64,000 nucleotides of DNA, from the NCBI RefSeq assembly GCF_027286305.1, contig NZ_CP114599.1, forward strand, positions 124,001 to 188,000, read 5' to 3'. The notes beneath the pieces are model-generated. The model ran no database searches, was not told the origin of the DNA, and worked only from the letters and a program-made list of their open reading frames with translations. The position numbers were made by a program, and so were the translations under genes. Origin of the DNA: Phenylobacterium sp. NIBR 498073 (GTDB lineage Bacteria; Pseudomonadota; Alphaproteobacteria; Caulobacterales; Caulobacteraceae). This document shows positions 39,025 through 47,784 of this stretch, piece after piece (positions within the stretch are counted from its first letter, which is position 1; each line of letters begins with the position of its first letter).

Positions 39025-40026
39025 TCAGTCGACGGTGACGACGACCTTGCCCATGGCCTTGCGGCTGCCCAGGTGGGCGATGGCGTCGGCGCCGCGCTCG
39101 AGCGGGAAGCGCTCGGAGACGTGCGGCTTGACCTTGCCCTGGGCGTAGAGCTCGAGCAACTCGTCGATGCTCTTGGCGAACAGCGCGGGATTGCGCGCCG
39201 CCCAGGTGCCCCAGAACACGCCGACGATCTGGCAGCCCTTCAGCAGCGCCAGGTTCAACGGGATCTTCGGAATGTCGCCGGCCGCGAAGCCGACCACCAG
39301 GTAGCGGCCTTCCCAGGCGATCGCGCGCAGGGCCGGCTCGGCGTAGTCGCCGCCGATGGCGTCATAGATCACGTCGAAGCCCTGCTCGCCGCCGGCTTCC
39401 TTGAACAGCTGCCCGAGCGCCTTCTGGCCGTCGCGGTCGAACGGGCCGCGACCGTAGACGATCCCGGAGTCGGCGCCGTGCTTGATGGCCAGGTCGACCT
39501 TTTCCTGGCTGGAGCAGGCCGCGATGACGCGCGCGCCCATCGCCTTGCCCAGCTCGACGGCCGCCAGGCCGACGCCGCCGGCCGCGCCGAGCACCAACAG
39601 GGTTTCACCGGCCTTCAGGTTGGCGCGGTCCTTCAGTGCGTGCCACGAGGTGCCGTAGGTCAGGATGAACGCGGCGGCGATGTCGTGCGGCATGGAGTCG
39701 GGGATGTGCCACAGGCGGTTGGCCGGCAGCAGGACTTCCTCGGCCATGCCGCCCGAGCCGGTGTTGGCCAGGATGCGATCGCCGACCTTGACGTTGGTGA
39801 CGCCTTCGCCGACCGCCTTGACCACGCCCGAAAGCTCGCCGCCGGGCGAGAACGGACGCGGCGGCTTGGCCTGGTACTTGTCCTCGATCATCAGCACGTC
39901 GGGGAAGTTCACGCCCACGGCCTTCACCGAGATCACCGCATGGCCGGGCTTGGCCTCCGGCGCGGGAACGTCCTCGTAGACCAGGGTTTCGGGTCCGCCC
40001 GTCACCTTGCTGAGCACCGCTTTCAT
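39025..40026 (-). CDS. NADPH:quinone oxidoreductase family protein (zinc-independent MDR)
   Basis: A 333-residue medium-chain reductase/dehydrogenase. The GroES-like N-terminal domain begins MKAVLSKVTGGPETLVYEDV; the nucleotide-binding motif is LVLGAAGGVGLAAVELGKA near residue 146. Zinc-binding cysteines of alcohol dehydrogenases are absent, as in QOR/crotonyl-reductase-like members. It probably reduces quinones or enones with NADPH. ATG 40026 is supported by GGGAGACGG a few bases upstream and by family start similarity. Confidence 0.88.
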   Translation of the reverse strand: MKAVLSKVTGGPETLVYEDVPAPEAKPGHAVISVKAVGVNFPDVLMIEDKYQAKPPRPFSPGGELSGVVKAVGEGVTNVKVGDRILANTGSGGMAEEVLLPANRLWHIPDSMPHDIAAAFILTYGTSWHALKDRANLKAGETLLVLGAAGGVGLAAVELGKAMGARVIAACSSQEKVDLAIKHGADSGIVYGRGPFDRDGQKALGQLFKEAGGEQGFDVIYDAIGGDYAEPALRAIAWEGRYLVVGFAAGDIPKIPLNLALLKGCQIVGVFWGTWAARNPALFAKSIDELLELYAQGKVKPHVSERFPLERGADAIAHLGSRKAMGKVVVTVD

Positions 40027-40130
40027 GTCCGTCTCCCGCGTCTGCAATTGCTGGGCGCGGACGCTAGCGCAGGGGGGGAAGCGGCGAAAGAGGCGGTTCG
40101 AACATTTGTTTGATTGCCGCCTCCCGGCCG

Positions 40131-40661
40131 TCAGCTTTCGCCGTTGTCCTCGCTGCGGCGGGTGGCCTGCCGCGCCAGGCGGGATTTCTGCTCGTCCCAA
40201 TAGGCCGCGCCCTCGTCGGGCTTGAACATGGTGCGCGGTGCGCCGTCCTTGCTGGCGACGGCGAAGACGTTGCCCTTGGGATCGTAGAGGAGGACATCGC
40301 CGTTGGCGCGGGTCAGGCGCTGGGTCCCGGCCGGCGGCGTCTCGATAAAGGCGTGGGCCTTGCGCACGAAGTCGTCGAGGTCGCGGGCGCCGAAGGCCTC
40401 GCCGTTGCGGTCGAAGGCGCGCTGGGCGTTCTCCTCTGCGGTGCCGCGGCGGCTGGCCGACCAGATGGGGCGGCCGTCGAGCTCGCGCACCGGCGCATTG
40501 CGACTCTCGGTCTGCCGAGACGCGGACGGCGCGGCGGCGAACTGACGCGCTTCCGACGCCGGCGGCGCCTCGTCCTTCTGGGCCACCGCGGAGGGCCGCT
40601 CGCAGGCGGCGGTCAGGATCAGGGCCAGGCCCAGGCTCAACGCAATCTTGTACTCAGCCAT
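40131..40661 (-). CDS. Hypothetical lipoprotein
   Basis: A 176-residue protein with a typical lipoprotein signal: MAEYKIALSLGLALILTAAC, with lipobox LTAAC at Cys20. A low-complexity polar linker follows, and the C-terminal part (about residues 85-165) looks folded (FVRKAHAFIETPPAGTQRL, then GDVLLYDPKGNVFAVASKDG). I recognise it only as resembling uncharacterised S-type pyocin/RHS-neighbour-like segments, which is not enough to name it. ATG 40661 is chosen because the signal starts there. Divergent from coaBC. Confidence 0.7.
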   Translation of the reverse strand: MAEYKIALSLGLALILTAACERPSAVAQKDEAPPASEARQFAAAPSASRQTESRNAPVRELDGRPIWSASRRGTAEENAQRAFDRNGEAFGARDLDDFVRKAHAFIETPPAGTQRLTRANGDVLLYDPKGNVFAVASKDGAPRTMFKPDEGAAYWDEQKSRLARQATRRSEDNGES

Positions 40662-40777
40662 CCGTCGTCTCCCTCTCACGGCCAAGTTGTGGAACAAATT
40701 AAGAACGGAAACCGACGTTTGTCCAGCCGCTTCGTATGGCCTATGACCGAGCGACCATTGCGGAGGGGCACGAAGCC

Positions 40778-41971
40778 TTGTCGGACAAGCGGATTCTCCT
40801 GATCGTCGGCGGCGGCATCGCGGCCTATAAGGCGCTGGAACTGACCCGGCTGCTGCGCAAGGCGGGCGTCGGCGTGCGGCCGATCCTGACCAAGGCGGGC
40901 GAGCAGTTCGTGACCCCGCTGTCGCTGGCCGCGATCAGCGAGGACAAGGTCTATTCCGAGCTGTTCTCGCTGACCGACGAGGCCGAGATGGGCCATATCG
41001 AGCTGTCGCGCTCAGCCGACCTGGTCGTCGTCGCTCCGGCCACCGCCGACCTGATCGCCAAGGCCGTGCACGGCCACGCCAGCGACCTGGCCTCCACCAC
41101 CCTGCTGGCCACCGACAAGCCGGTGCTGATGGCGCCGGCGATGAACGTGCGCATGTGGGAGCATCCCGCCACTCGCCGCAACGTCGCCCAGCTCAAGGCC
41201 GACGGGGTGCTGTTCGTCGGGCCTGACAAAGGGGCGATGGCCTGCGGCGAATACGGCTTCGGCCGGCTGGCCGAGCCGCCGGCGATCTTCGAAGCGATCA
41301 TGGCCGCCCTGGCCGGTCCCGCAGCGCGGCCGCTGGCGGGCAAGCGGGCGATCGTCACCGCCGGGCCGACCGCCGAGCCCATCGATCCCGTCCGTGTGCT
41401 GACGAACCGGTCGACCGGAAAGCAAGGCTTTGCGATCGCACAGGCCTTGGCCGAACTTGGCGCCGAGGTGACTCTGGTCGCCGGTCCGGTCGCCGTGCCG
41501 ACCCCGGCGGGGGTCAGGCGAGTCGACATCGAGACCGCCCGCGAAATGCTGGCGGCCTGCGAGGCGGCGCTGCCGGCGGACATCGCCGTGTGCGTGGCGG
41601 CGGTGTCCGACTGGCGCCCTGAAAGCGCGGCCGGGACCAAGATGAAGAAGGGCGCCGACGGCCCGCCGGCGATCACCTTGGTCGAGAACCCCGACATCCT
41701 GGCGACCTTGTCGCAGTCAGCGCGGCGTCCGGCGCTGGTGGTCGGTTTCGCGGCCGAGACCAACGACGTCGAGGCCTACGCCAAGGCCAAGCTGGCCAAG
41801 AAGGGCTGCGACTGGATCGTCGCCAACGACGTCAGCATCGCCGGCACCATGGGCGGCGACGACAATGCGGTCTCGATCGTCACCAAGAACGGGGTCGAGC
41901 GCTGGGATCGGACGGCCAAGTCGGAAGTCGCCCGCAAGCTGGCCGAACGGATGGCTCAGGCGTTGGGCTGA
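40778..41971 (+). CDS. coaBC: Bifunctional phosphopantothenoylcysteine decarboxylase/phosphopantothenate-cysteine ligase
   Basis: A 397-residue bifunctional enzyme of coenzyme A synthesis. The N-terminal flavin-dependent decarboxylase (CoaC) has GGGIAAYKALE, the PAMNVRMWEHPA motif, and the active-site Cys in MACGEYGFGRL. The C-terminal ligase (CoaB) has VTAGPTAEPIDPVRVLTNRSTGKQG (near residue 190) and KMKKG. TTG 40778 with a strong GGAGGGG about 9 bases upstream gives the family N-terminus SDKRILLIVGGG. ATG 40736 would add 14 residues with no similarity and would bury that ribosome-binding site. Confidence 0.93.
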   Translation: MSDKRILLIVGGGIAAYKALELTRLLRKAGVGVRPILTKAGEQFVTPLSLAAISEDKVYSELFSLTDEAEMGHIELSRSADLVVVAPATADLIAKAVHGHASDLASTTLLATDKPVLMAPAMNVRMWEHPATRRNVAQLKADGVLFVGPDKGAMACGEYGFGRLAEPPAIFEAIMAALAGPAARPLAGKRAIVTAGPTAEPIDPVRVLTNRSTGKQGFAIAQALAELGAEVTLVAGPVAVPTPAGVRRVDIETAREMLAACEAALPADIAVCVAAVSDWRPESAAGTKMKKGADGPPAITLVENPDILATLSQSARRPALVVGFAAETNDVEAYAKAKLAKKGCDWIVANDVSIAGTMGGDDNAVSIVTKNGVERWDRTAKSEVARKLAERMAQALG

Positions 41972-41978
41972 CGCCCGC

Positions 41979-42446
41979 TCAGGCCCTCGCCTTCTCCAGG
42001 GCGCAGAGCAGCAGCACCGCGCGGCGGACCAGGTCGCAGGTCCGCATGTGCAGGACCTCCAGCGCCTTGTCGCCGTCCGCTGCCGGCGGCGCGGCGGACG
42101 CGTCGAACTGACCAAGGCCCATGCGGCTGAGGCTGGCGCGGGCCAGGTCCTGCAGCGCCGCCTGCCGGCGATGGGCGAGCGCCCGCACCTCTACGGCGAG
42201 GGCCGCGGCCTCGCTGCGCTGAGCGCCGAAATCCAGGCGTTCGAGGGCGTCGAGCCGGACGGCCAGGCTCAGAGGCTGGTCGCAGGCGGCCTCGCCGCCG
42301 GCCTGGACGCAGCGCTCCAGGAAGTATTCAAGGAACGACCAGGTTTCCGAGAACGTCCCCAGCGCGTGGTAGTCGGGCGCGCGGCCCCAGGCATGCTGAA
42401 GCGCTCCGGCGGGGCGGGCGCCCGTCCGGAGGTCAACCGTATTCAT
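41979..42446 (-). CDS. Hypothetical protein
   Basis: A 155-residue, mostly helical, alanine- and leucine-rich soluble protein. I do not recognise a family. It fills the space between coaBC (convergent, 7 bases away) and the cytochrome c gene on its own strand (21 bases upstream), so it may be the third gene of the regulator-cytochrome operon. Three cysteines are present (ERCVQAGGEAACDQ and MRTCDLV). A long frame on the opposite strand over the same bases looks like a compositional shadow, so this frame is preferred, but it is not certain. Confidence 0.55.
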   Translation of the reverse strand: MNTVDLRTGARPAGALQHAWGRAPDYHALGTFSETWSFLEYFLERCVQAGGEAACDQPLSLAVRLDALERLDFGAQRSEAAALAVEVRALAHRRQAALQDLARASLSRMGLGQFDASAAPPAADGDKALEVLHMRTCDLVRRAVLLLCALEKARA

Positions 42447-42467
42447 GGGGCACCTGGGGGTTGGCGG

Positions 42468-42863
42468 CTACTTCAGGGTGGCGAGATAGGCGATGACCGC
42501 CGCGCGCTGCTCGGGGTTGGCGACCCCGACCAGCATCTTGGTGCCCGGGACGGTGGCGGCGGGCTTGGCCAGATAGGCGTCGAGATTGGCTGTGGTCCAC
42601 GTCTGGCCCCAGCCGGTCATGGCCTTGGAGTAGGCGTAGCCCGGCACGGTCCCGGCCTTGCGTCCGATCATGCCCTTCAGCGGCGGGCCGAGCTTGGCCG
42701 GGCCGCCGGGGGCGATCGCGTGACAGGTTCCGCACTGCTGCTTGAACACCGTCTCGCCCTGAGCCGGCGCGGCCGCCGCCGAGGAGGCCAGGCCGGCGGC
42801 GAGCGCAAGCCCGGCGGCCAGGCGAAGGAGAGTGTGATCGGTCATCGCGGTGATCCTGCTCAT
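42468..42863 (-). CDS. Class I c-type cytochrome, exported
   Basis: A 131-residue protein with a signal peptide (hydrophobic LLRLAAGLALAAGLASSAAAA) and one haem-binding CGTCH near residues 44-48. The distal Met ligand is in GTKMLVGV, and the C-terminal helix ends AVIAYLATLK, as in cytochrome c2/c550. It would carry electrons in the periplasm. Its ATG overlaps the stop of the GntR gene by 4 bases, so it is produced together with that regulator; a second ATG 18 bases downstream is possible. Confidence 0.9.
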   Translation of the reverse strand: MSRITAMTDHTLLRLAAGLALAAGLASSAAAAPAQGETVFKQQCGTCHAIAPGGPAKLGPPLKGMIGRKAGTVPGYAYSKAMTGWGQTWTTANLDAYLAKPAATVPGTKMLVGVANPEQRAAVIAYLATLK

Positions 42864-43600
42864 CGTGCTGAGGTGCGGCGCTTGGGCCGCGAGCGGTCAA
42901 CGGCCGGCTCGTCGGTCCGTTGCGTCGCGGCGAAGCTGGAGAACCTCTCCGGCTCGTCATAGGAGACCCTCAGGTGTGCAATCACGGCATCCTCTGGTGA
43001 GACGCTGGAGCGGCCCAAAACCACATCCAGCAATCCGCGATGCCGGTTCAGCCGCCACTTGATGGTCTCGCCGCGGTCCTGGGCGGCGTGGGCGAAGAGG
43101 ACTGTGCACAGAGAGTCCAGGGTGCGCGCGAGGTACGGATTGCCCGACAGCGCCCAGATCTCGCGGTGGAACTCGAAGTCGGTGGTGGCCCCGGCCGGGC
43201 GGTCGCCGACCTCCCAGGCCTCCATCTGCTCGACCATGGCGCTGAGCCGCGCGGCCGTGGCCTTGGTCATGTTGGCCTGGCAGAGGCGCAGCGCCTCGGC
43301 TTCCAGCACCACGCGGATGCTGTTGATGCGCTGTACGTCCTCGTCGGTCAGGCGGGTGACGAACATGCCACGGCGGGCGTGGTTGGTGACCAGGCCGCTT
43401 TCCTGCAGCTGCATCAGCGCCTCGCGGATCGGGATGCGGCTGATGGCGAACTCGCGGGCCAGCTGGCTCTCGTTCAGCCGCGAGCCGGGCGGGTAGCGAC
43501 CCGACAGGATCGCTTGGCGCAGCAGGCGCAGGATGTGCGACTTCAGCGTGGTCGGCGTGGCGCCATGCGGGTCGCCCAGGGGAACATCGCCGTCCATCAT
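42860..43600 (-). CDS. GntR-family transcriptional regulator with FCD domain (GlcC-like by context)
   Basis: A 246-residue regulator. The GntR winged helix occupies about residues 18-85 (ILRLLRQAILSGRYPPGSRLNESQLAREFAISRIPIREALMQL), and an FCD ligand-binding domain about 95-220 with the acid/His metal ligands (TDFEFHREIW and RHRGLLDVV). FCD regulators commonly sense small carboxylates. It is transcribed away from glcDEF across a 175-base gap with a perfect palindrome, so control of glycolate oxidation is the natural inference. The two ATGs at its start differ by one codon. Confidence 0.85.
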   Translation of the reverse strand: MMDGDVPLGDPHGATPTTLKSHILRLLRQAILSGRYPPGSRLNESQLAREFAISRIPIREALMQLQESGLVTNHARRGMFVTRLTDEDVQRINSIRVVLEAEALRLCQANMTKATAARLSAMVEQMEAWEVGDRPAGATTDFEFHREIWALSGNPYLARTLDSLCTVLFAHAAQDRGETIKWRLNRHRGLLDVVLGRSSVSPEDAVIAHLRVSYDEPERFSSFAATQRTDEPAVDRSRPKRRTSAR

Positions 43601-43632
43601 CCACGCTCACTGCCCGGCTGCGGCGCCGGCTT

Positions 43633-43651
43633 TTCGTATTCAGTATACGAA
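43633..43651. promoter_or_regulatory. Palindromic operator candidate between the GntR gene and glcD
   Basis: TTCGTATTCAGTATACGAA: two perfect 7-bp arms (TTCGTAT/ATACGAA) around 5 bases, 33 bases from the regulator's start codon. It is AT-rich in a GC-rich setting. Autoregulation plus control of the divergent glc genes is the likely purpose. The rest of the 43601-43775 gap contains no recognisable gene, although the glcD frame is open through part of it. Confidence 0.6.
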
Positions 43652-43775
43652 ATGGGCTCACCTAGGGGAAGCAGGCCGCGCTGCGGCGGTGGTCATGGCC
43701 GAGCGGCCGCGCTATGTCGAGCCGTCAGTTCGAGCGGGGAGGCCGGGCGGCCATGATGAGAACGGCGTCGCCGCC

Positions 43776-45263
43776 ATGTTGATGCCCGCGCCCGACCAGG
43801 GGCTGCTGGACCGCCGCGGCGAGTTCGTGGCGGCGCTGCGCGCCATCGTTCCCGGCGAAGGGGTGATCGACGACGACGCCGGCCTCGCCGCCTATGAGTG
43901 CGACGGTCTGACCGCCTACCGCCAGCGGCCGATGATCGTGGTGCTGCCCGAGACCGTCGACCAGGTCAGCCGGGTGCTGGCCTACTGCCACGGCGTGGGC
44001 CTGAAGGTCGTGCCGCGCGGGGCCGGGACCTCGCTGTCGGGCGGCTCGCTGCCGCTGGCCGACGGGGTGATCCTGGGCCTCGGAAAGTTCAACCGCATCC
44101 TCGACATCGACTACGCCAACCGTTGCGCGGTGGTGCAGCCGGGGGTGACCAACCTGTCGGTGACCCATGCGGTGGCCGGCGAGGGGTTCTATTACGCGCC
44201 AGACCCCTCCAGCCAGATCGCCTGCTCGATCGGCGGCAACGTCGCCGAGAACGCCGGCGGCGTGCACTGCCTGAAATACGGCATGACCACCAACAACCTG
44301 CTGGGCGTGGAGCTGGTGCTGATCGACGGCACGGTGATGCGGCTGGGCGGCAAGCACTTGGACCCGCAGGGCCTGGACCTGCTGGGCGTGGTCTGCGGCT
44401 CGGAAGGGCTGCTGGGGGTGGTGACCGAGGTGACGGTCCGCATCCTGCAGGCGCCGGAGACCCAGCGCGCCCTGCTAATGGGTTTCCAGGACGTCGAAGA
44501 GGCCGGGGCCTGCGTCGCCGCGGTGATCGCCGCCGGCATCATTCCGGCGGGCATGGAGATGATGGATCGCCTGGCCATCGCCGCGGCCGAAGCCTTCGTG
44601 AAGGTCGGCTATCCGCTCGACGTCGAGGCGTTGTTGATCATCGAGCTGGACGGCCCGCCGGCCGAGGTCGACCACCTGATCGAGGTGGTGCGCGAGATCG
44701 GCGAGGGCTGCGGCGCCAGCTATCTGCGGGTCTCGATGAACGAGGACGAGCGCAAGGGCTTCTGGGCTGGGCGCAAGGCGGCGTTCCCGGCGGTGGGCCG
44801 GATTTCGCCCGACTACTACTGCATGGACGGCACCATCCCGCGTGGAACCCTGCCATTGGTGTTGCGGCGGATGACCGAGCTGTCGGAGCAGTATGGCCTG
44901 CGCATCGCCAACGTCTTCCATGCCGGCGACGGCAATCTGCACCCGCTGATCCTCTACGACGCCGACATTCCGGGCGAGCTGCACCGGGCCGAGGAGCTGG
45001 GCGCGGCGATCCTGACCCTGTGCGTCGAGGTCGGCGGGGTGCTGACCGGCGAGCACGGGGTGGGCGTCGAGAAGCGCGACCTGATGGAGGTGCAGTTCGG
45101 GCCGGCCGACCTCGACCAGCAGCAGCGGCTGAAGTGCGCCTTCGACGAGGACGGACTGCTGAACCCGGGCAAGGTGTTTCCCAAGCTGTGCCGGTGCGCG
45201 GAGCTCGGCCGGGTGCATATCCACGGCGGCAAGGTCCGCTTCCCCGAACTGGATCGGTTCTGA
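43776..45263 (+). CDS. glcD: Glycolate oxidase FAD-linked subunit GlcD
   Basis: A 495-residue FAD enzyme oxidising glycolate (or lactate) to the 2-oxoacid. The PCMH-type FAD domain spans about residues 45-225, with VVPRGAGTSLSGGSLPL and PDPSSQIACSIGGNVAENAG. The oxidase C-terminal domain ends LLNPGKVFPKLCRCAELG. The sequence tracks E. coli GlcD closely from recalled comparison (CMDGTIPR, VFHAGDGNLHPLILYDADIPGE). ATG 43776 gives the family-like N-terminus; an ATG at 43695 would add 27 residues. glcE starts 2 bases after the stop. Confidence 0.95.
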   Translation: MLMPAPDQGLLDRRGEFVAALRAIVPGEGVIDDDAGLAAYECDGLTAYRQRPMIVVLPETVDQVSRVLAYCHGVGLKVVPRGAGTSLSGGSLPLADGVILGLGKFNRILDIDYANRCAVVQPGVTNLSVTHAVAGEGFYYAPDPSSQIACSIGGNVAENAGGVHCLKYGMTTNNLLGVELVLIDGTVMRLGGKHLDPQGLDLLGVVCGSEGLLGVVTEVTVRILQAPETQRALLMGFQDVEEAGACVAAVIAAGIIPAGMEMMDRLAIAAAEAFVKVGYPLDVEALLIIELDGPPAEVDHLIEVVREIGEGCGASYLRVSMNEDERKGFWAGRKAAFPAVGRISPDYYCMDGTIPRGTLPLVLRRMTELSEQYGLRIANVFHAGDGNLHPLILYDADIPGELHRAEELGAAILTLCVEVGGVLTGEHGVGVEKRDLMEVQFGPADLDQQQRLKCAFDEDGLLNPGKVFPKLCRCAELGRVHIHGGKVRFPELDRF

Positions 45264-45265
45264 GC

Positions 45266-46489
45266 GTGGGCGAGAGCTGGACACCCAAGGACACGGACGA
45301 GGCGCGCGCCGCGGTCGGCGAGGCGCTGGCCCAAGGGCGCTCCCTGGAGCTGGTCGGGACCGGGACGCGGCGCGGCTTCGGCCGGCCGGTCGAGGCTGAC
45401 GTAAGCCTGGACCTTTCGGCGTTGCGCGGCGTCGTCACCTATCAACCCGAGGAGCTGATCCTGGCCGCGGGCCCGGCGACGCCGATGAGCGAGATCGCCG
45501 CCATGCTGGCCGAGCGGGGCCAATGCCTGGCCTTCGAGCCGCCGGACTTCGGGCCGCTGTGGGGCCTGCCGGCAGGCCAGGGCACGCTGGGCGGGGCGAT
45601 GATGACCGGGCGCGGGGGGCCAAGGCGGCTGACGGCCGGCGGGCCGCGCGACCACTGCCTGGGGCTGAAGGGCGTCAACGGCTTCGGCGAAGCGTTCGCG
45701 GCCGGCGGCCGGGTGGTCAAGAACGTCACCGGCTTCGACGTCGCCAAGCTGGCCACCGGCAGTTTCGGCACGCTCTGCGTGGTCACCGAGCTGACCCTGA
45801 AGGTGCTGCCCGCGCCGCCGCAGGCGCAGACCCTGGCGATCCGCGGCCTGACCGACGAGGCGGCGATGGGGGTGATGGCCAAGGCGCTCGGCTGCCCGGC
45901 CCAGGTCTCGTCGGCGGCGCACCTGCCGGCCGACGTCGCCGCGCGTTCGCAGGTCGGCGAGCTTTCGGCCGCGCACGGATCGGTGACCCTGCTGCGGGTC
46001 GAGGGGGTCGGCCCGTCGGTGACGGCGCGGATCGCGCACCTGGCCGAAGTTCTCTCCAGCGAGACTCGGCAGGCGGTGCTGGACCGCGAGGCCTCGCAGC
46101 TGGCCTGGAAGGAGATCGCCGATGCGGCCTTGTCCGCCGGCGGCGAGGGCCAGGTCTGGAAGCTGTCGGTTCCGCCGATGCTCGGTGCGGCGATCGGGCG
46201 GCGTCTGGCCGATGAGCTGGCCGGACGCTGCTTCTACGACTGGGGCGGCGGGGCGGTATGGCTGGAGCTTCCGGCCGCGCCCGATGCTCACGCCGAGCGG
46301 GTGCGGGCGGTGCTGGCGCAGGTCGCCGGCGGCGACGGCCATGCGACCCTGATGCGGGCCGACGCCGCGGTGCGGGCGCAGGTCGCGCCGTTCCAGCCGC
46401 TGGCCGCGGGCGTGGCCGCGCTGACCGAGCGGGTGCGGGCCCAGTTCGATCCGCAGCGTATCTTCAATCCCGGCCGGATGTACGCCTGA
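45266..46489 (+). CDS. glcE: Glycolate oxidase subunit GlcE
   Basis: A 407-residue second FAD-binding subunit. It contains a PCMH-like domain (LSALRGVVTYQPEELILAAG, then GGRVVKNVTGFDVAKLATGSFGTL near residue 150) and a C-terminal FAD-oxidase region ending QFDPQRIFNPGRMYA. The start is GTG 45266, 2 bases after glcD; the stop overlaps the ATG of glcF (TGATG). At 407 residues it is somewhat longer than E. coli GlcE (350). Confidence 0.93.
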   Translation: MGESWTPKDTDEARAAVGEALAQGRSLELVGTGTRRGFGRPVEADVSLDLSALRGVVTYQPEELILAAGPATPMSEIAAMLAERGQCLAFEPPDFGPLWGLPAGQGTLGGAMMTGRGGPRRLTAGGPRDHCLGLKGVNGFGEAFAAGGRVVKNVTGFDVAKLATGSFGTLCVVTELTLKVLPAPPQAQTLAIRGLTDEAAMGVMAKALGCPAQVSSAAHLPADVAARSQVGELSAAHGSVTLLRVEGVGPSVTARIAHLAEVLSSETRQAVLDREASQLAWKEIADAALSAGGEGQVWKLSVPPMLGAAIGRRLADELAGRCFYDWGGGAVWLELPAAPDAHAERVRAVLAQVAGGDGHATLMRADAAVRAQVAPFQPLAAGVAALTERVRAQFDPQRIFNPGRMYA

Positions 46490-47784
46490 TGCAGACCAGC
46501 TTCTCGCCCGCCCAACTAGCTGATCCGGATACGGCGTCGTCGGAAAAGATTATCCGCACGTGCGTGCACTGCGGGTTCTGCACCGCGACCTGTCCGACCT
46601 TCCTGCTGCTGGGCGACGAACTCGACAGTCCGCGCGGTCGGATCTACCTGATGAAGGAGATGCTCGAGAAGGGCGGGCCGCCCTCGGCTCGGACCGTCAA
46701 GCATGTCGACCGCTGCCTCTCCTGCCTGTCCTGCATGACCACCTGCCCGTCGGGCGTGAACTATATGCACCTGGTCGATCACGCCCGGGCCTATATCGAA
46801 GAGCATCATGTTCGTCCGTGGCCGGAGCGTTTCCTGCGCGCGATGCTGGCGCGGGTGCTGCCGGACCGCGCGCTGTTCCGCTGGGCGCTGCGGCTGGCGC
46901 AGGTCGGGCGGCCGCTCGCGGGCCTGCTGCCGGGACGGCTGAAGGGCATGGCGGCCATGGCGCCTGTGCGGCTGCCGCCGCCCGATCCTGCTGAAAAGGC
47001 GCAGGTTTTCAAAGCCGTCGGCGAGCGCCGGGCGCGGGTGGCGCTGCTGGCCGGTTGCGCCCAACCGGTGCTGGCGCCGGAGATCAACGCCGCCGCGATC
47101 CGGCTGCTGAACCGCCTGGGCGTCGAAGTGGTCACGGCGCCCGGATCCGGCTGCTGCGGAGCGTTGCCGCACCATCTGGGCAAGGCCGATCGCTCGCACC
47201 TGCTGGCCCAGGCCAACATCGCCGCCTGGATGCGCGAAATCGACGGCGAGGGGCTCGACGCGATCATCGTCACGGCCTCCGGATGCGGGACTACCGTGAA
47301 GGATTACGGCTTCGTCTTCCGGGAATCTGCCGAATGGGCGGAGTCGGCGGCCAAGGTCTCGGCCCTGGCCAAGGACATTACCGAGGTGCTTCAAGGACTT
47401 GGTCCGCTGCCGCAGGTCGGGATCCCGCCGTTGCGGGTCGCCTACCACTCGGCCTGCTCGCTGCAGCACGGCCAGCAAATCGGCAATGTTCCCAAGGCCT
47501 TGCTGCAAGCGGCAGGTTTGACGATCGTCGAGCCGATCGAGCCGCACATCTGCTGCGGCTCAGCGGGCACCTACAATCTGCTGCAGCCGGAGCTGGCCGG
47601 GCGCTTACGCGAGCGCAAGGTCGCCAATCTCGAGGCGACCAAGCCCGACGTGATCGCCGCCGGCAACATCGGCTGTCTAACCCAGATCGCCGGCGGCTCG
47701 GGCGTGCCGGTGGTGCACACGGTCGAGCTGCTCGACTGGGCGGCCGGAGGACCGGCGCCCGCGGCGCTGGCGGGGCGGGCGTGA
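46489..47784 (+). CDS. glcF: Glycolate oxidase iron-sulfur subunit GlcF
   Basis: A 431-residue subunit with two [4Fe-4S] ferredoxin motifs, CVHCGFCTATCP (near residue 25) and CLSCLSCMTTCP (near residue 77), followed by two cysteine-rich CCG domains (GSGCCGALPHH and PHICCGSAGTYN). It passes electrons from the flavin subunits to the membrane or to an acceptor protein. It overlaps both neighbours, and the cytochrome gene begins inside its last codons (GTGA), which implies a matched supply of cytochrome. Confidence 0.95.
   Translation: MQTSFSPAQLADPDTASSEKIIRTCVHCGFCTATCPTFLLLGDELDSPRGRIYLMKEMLEKGGPPSARTVKHVDRCLSCLSCMTTCPSGVNYMHLVDHARAYIEEHHVRPWPERFLRAMLARVLPDRALFRWALRLAQVGRPLAGLLPGRLKGMAAMAPVRLPPPDPAEKAQVFKAVGERRARVALLAGCAQPVLAPEINAAAIRLLNRLGVEVVTAPGSGCCGALPHHLGKADRSHLLAQANIAAWMREIDGEGLDAIIVTASGCGTTVKDYGFVFRESAEWAESAAKVSALAKDITEVLQGLGPLPQVGIPPLRVAYHSACSLQHGQQIGNVPKALLQAAGLTIVEPIEPHICCGSAGTYNLLQPELAGRLRERKVANLEATKPDVIAAGNIGCLTQIAGGSGVPVVHTVELLDWAAGGPAPAALAGRA

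Noticed and set aside
41865..42962. 365-codon plus-strand frame spanning the end of coaBC to the GntR gene
   Set aside because: It overlaps coaBC and the clear cytochrome c gene; Gly/Arg/His-rich shadow composition.
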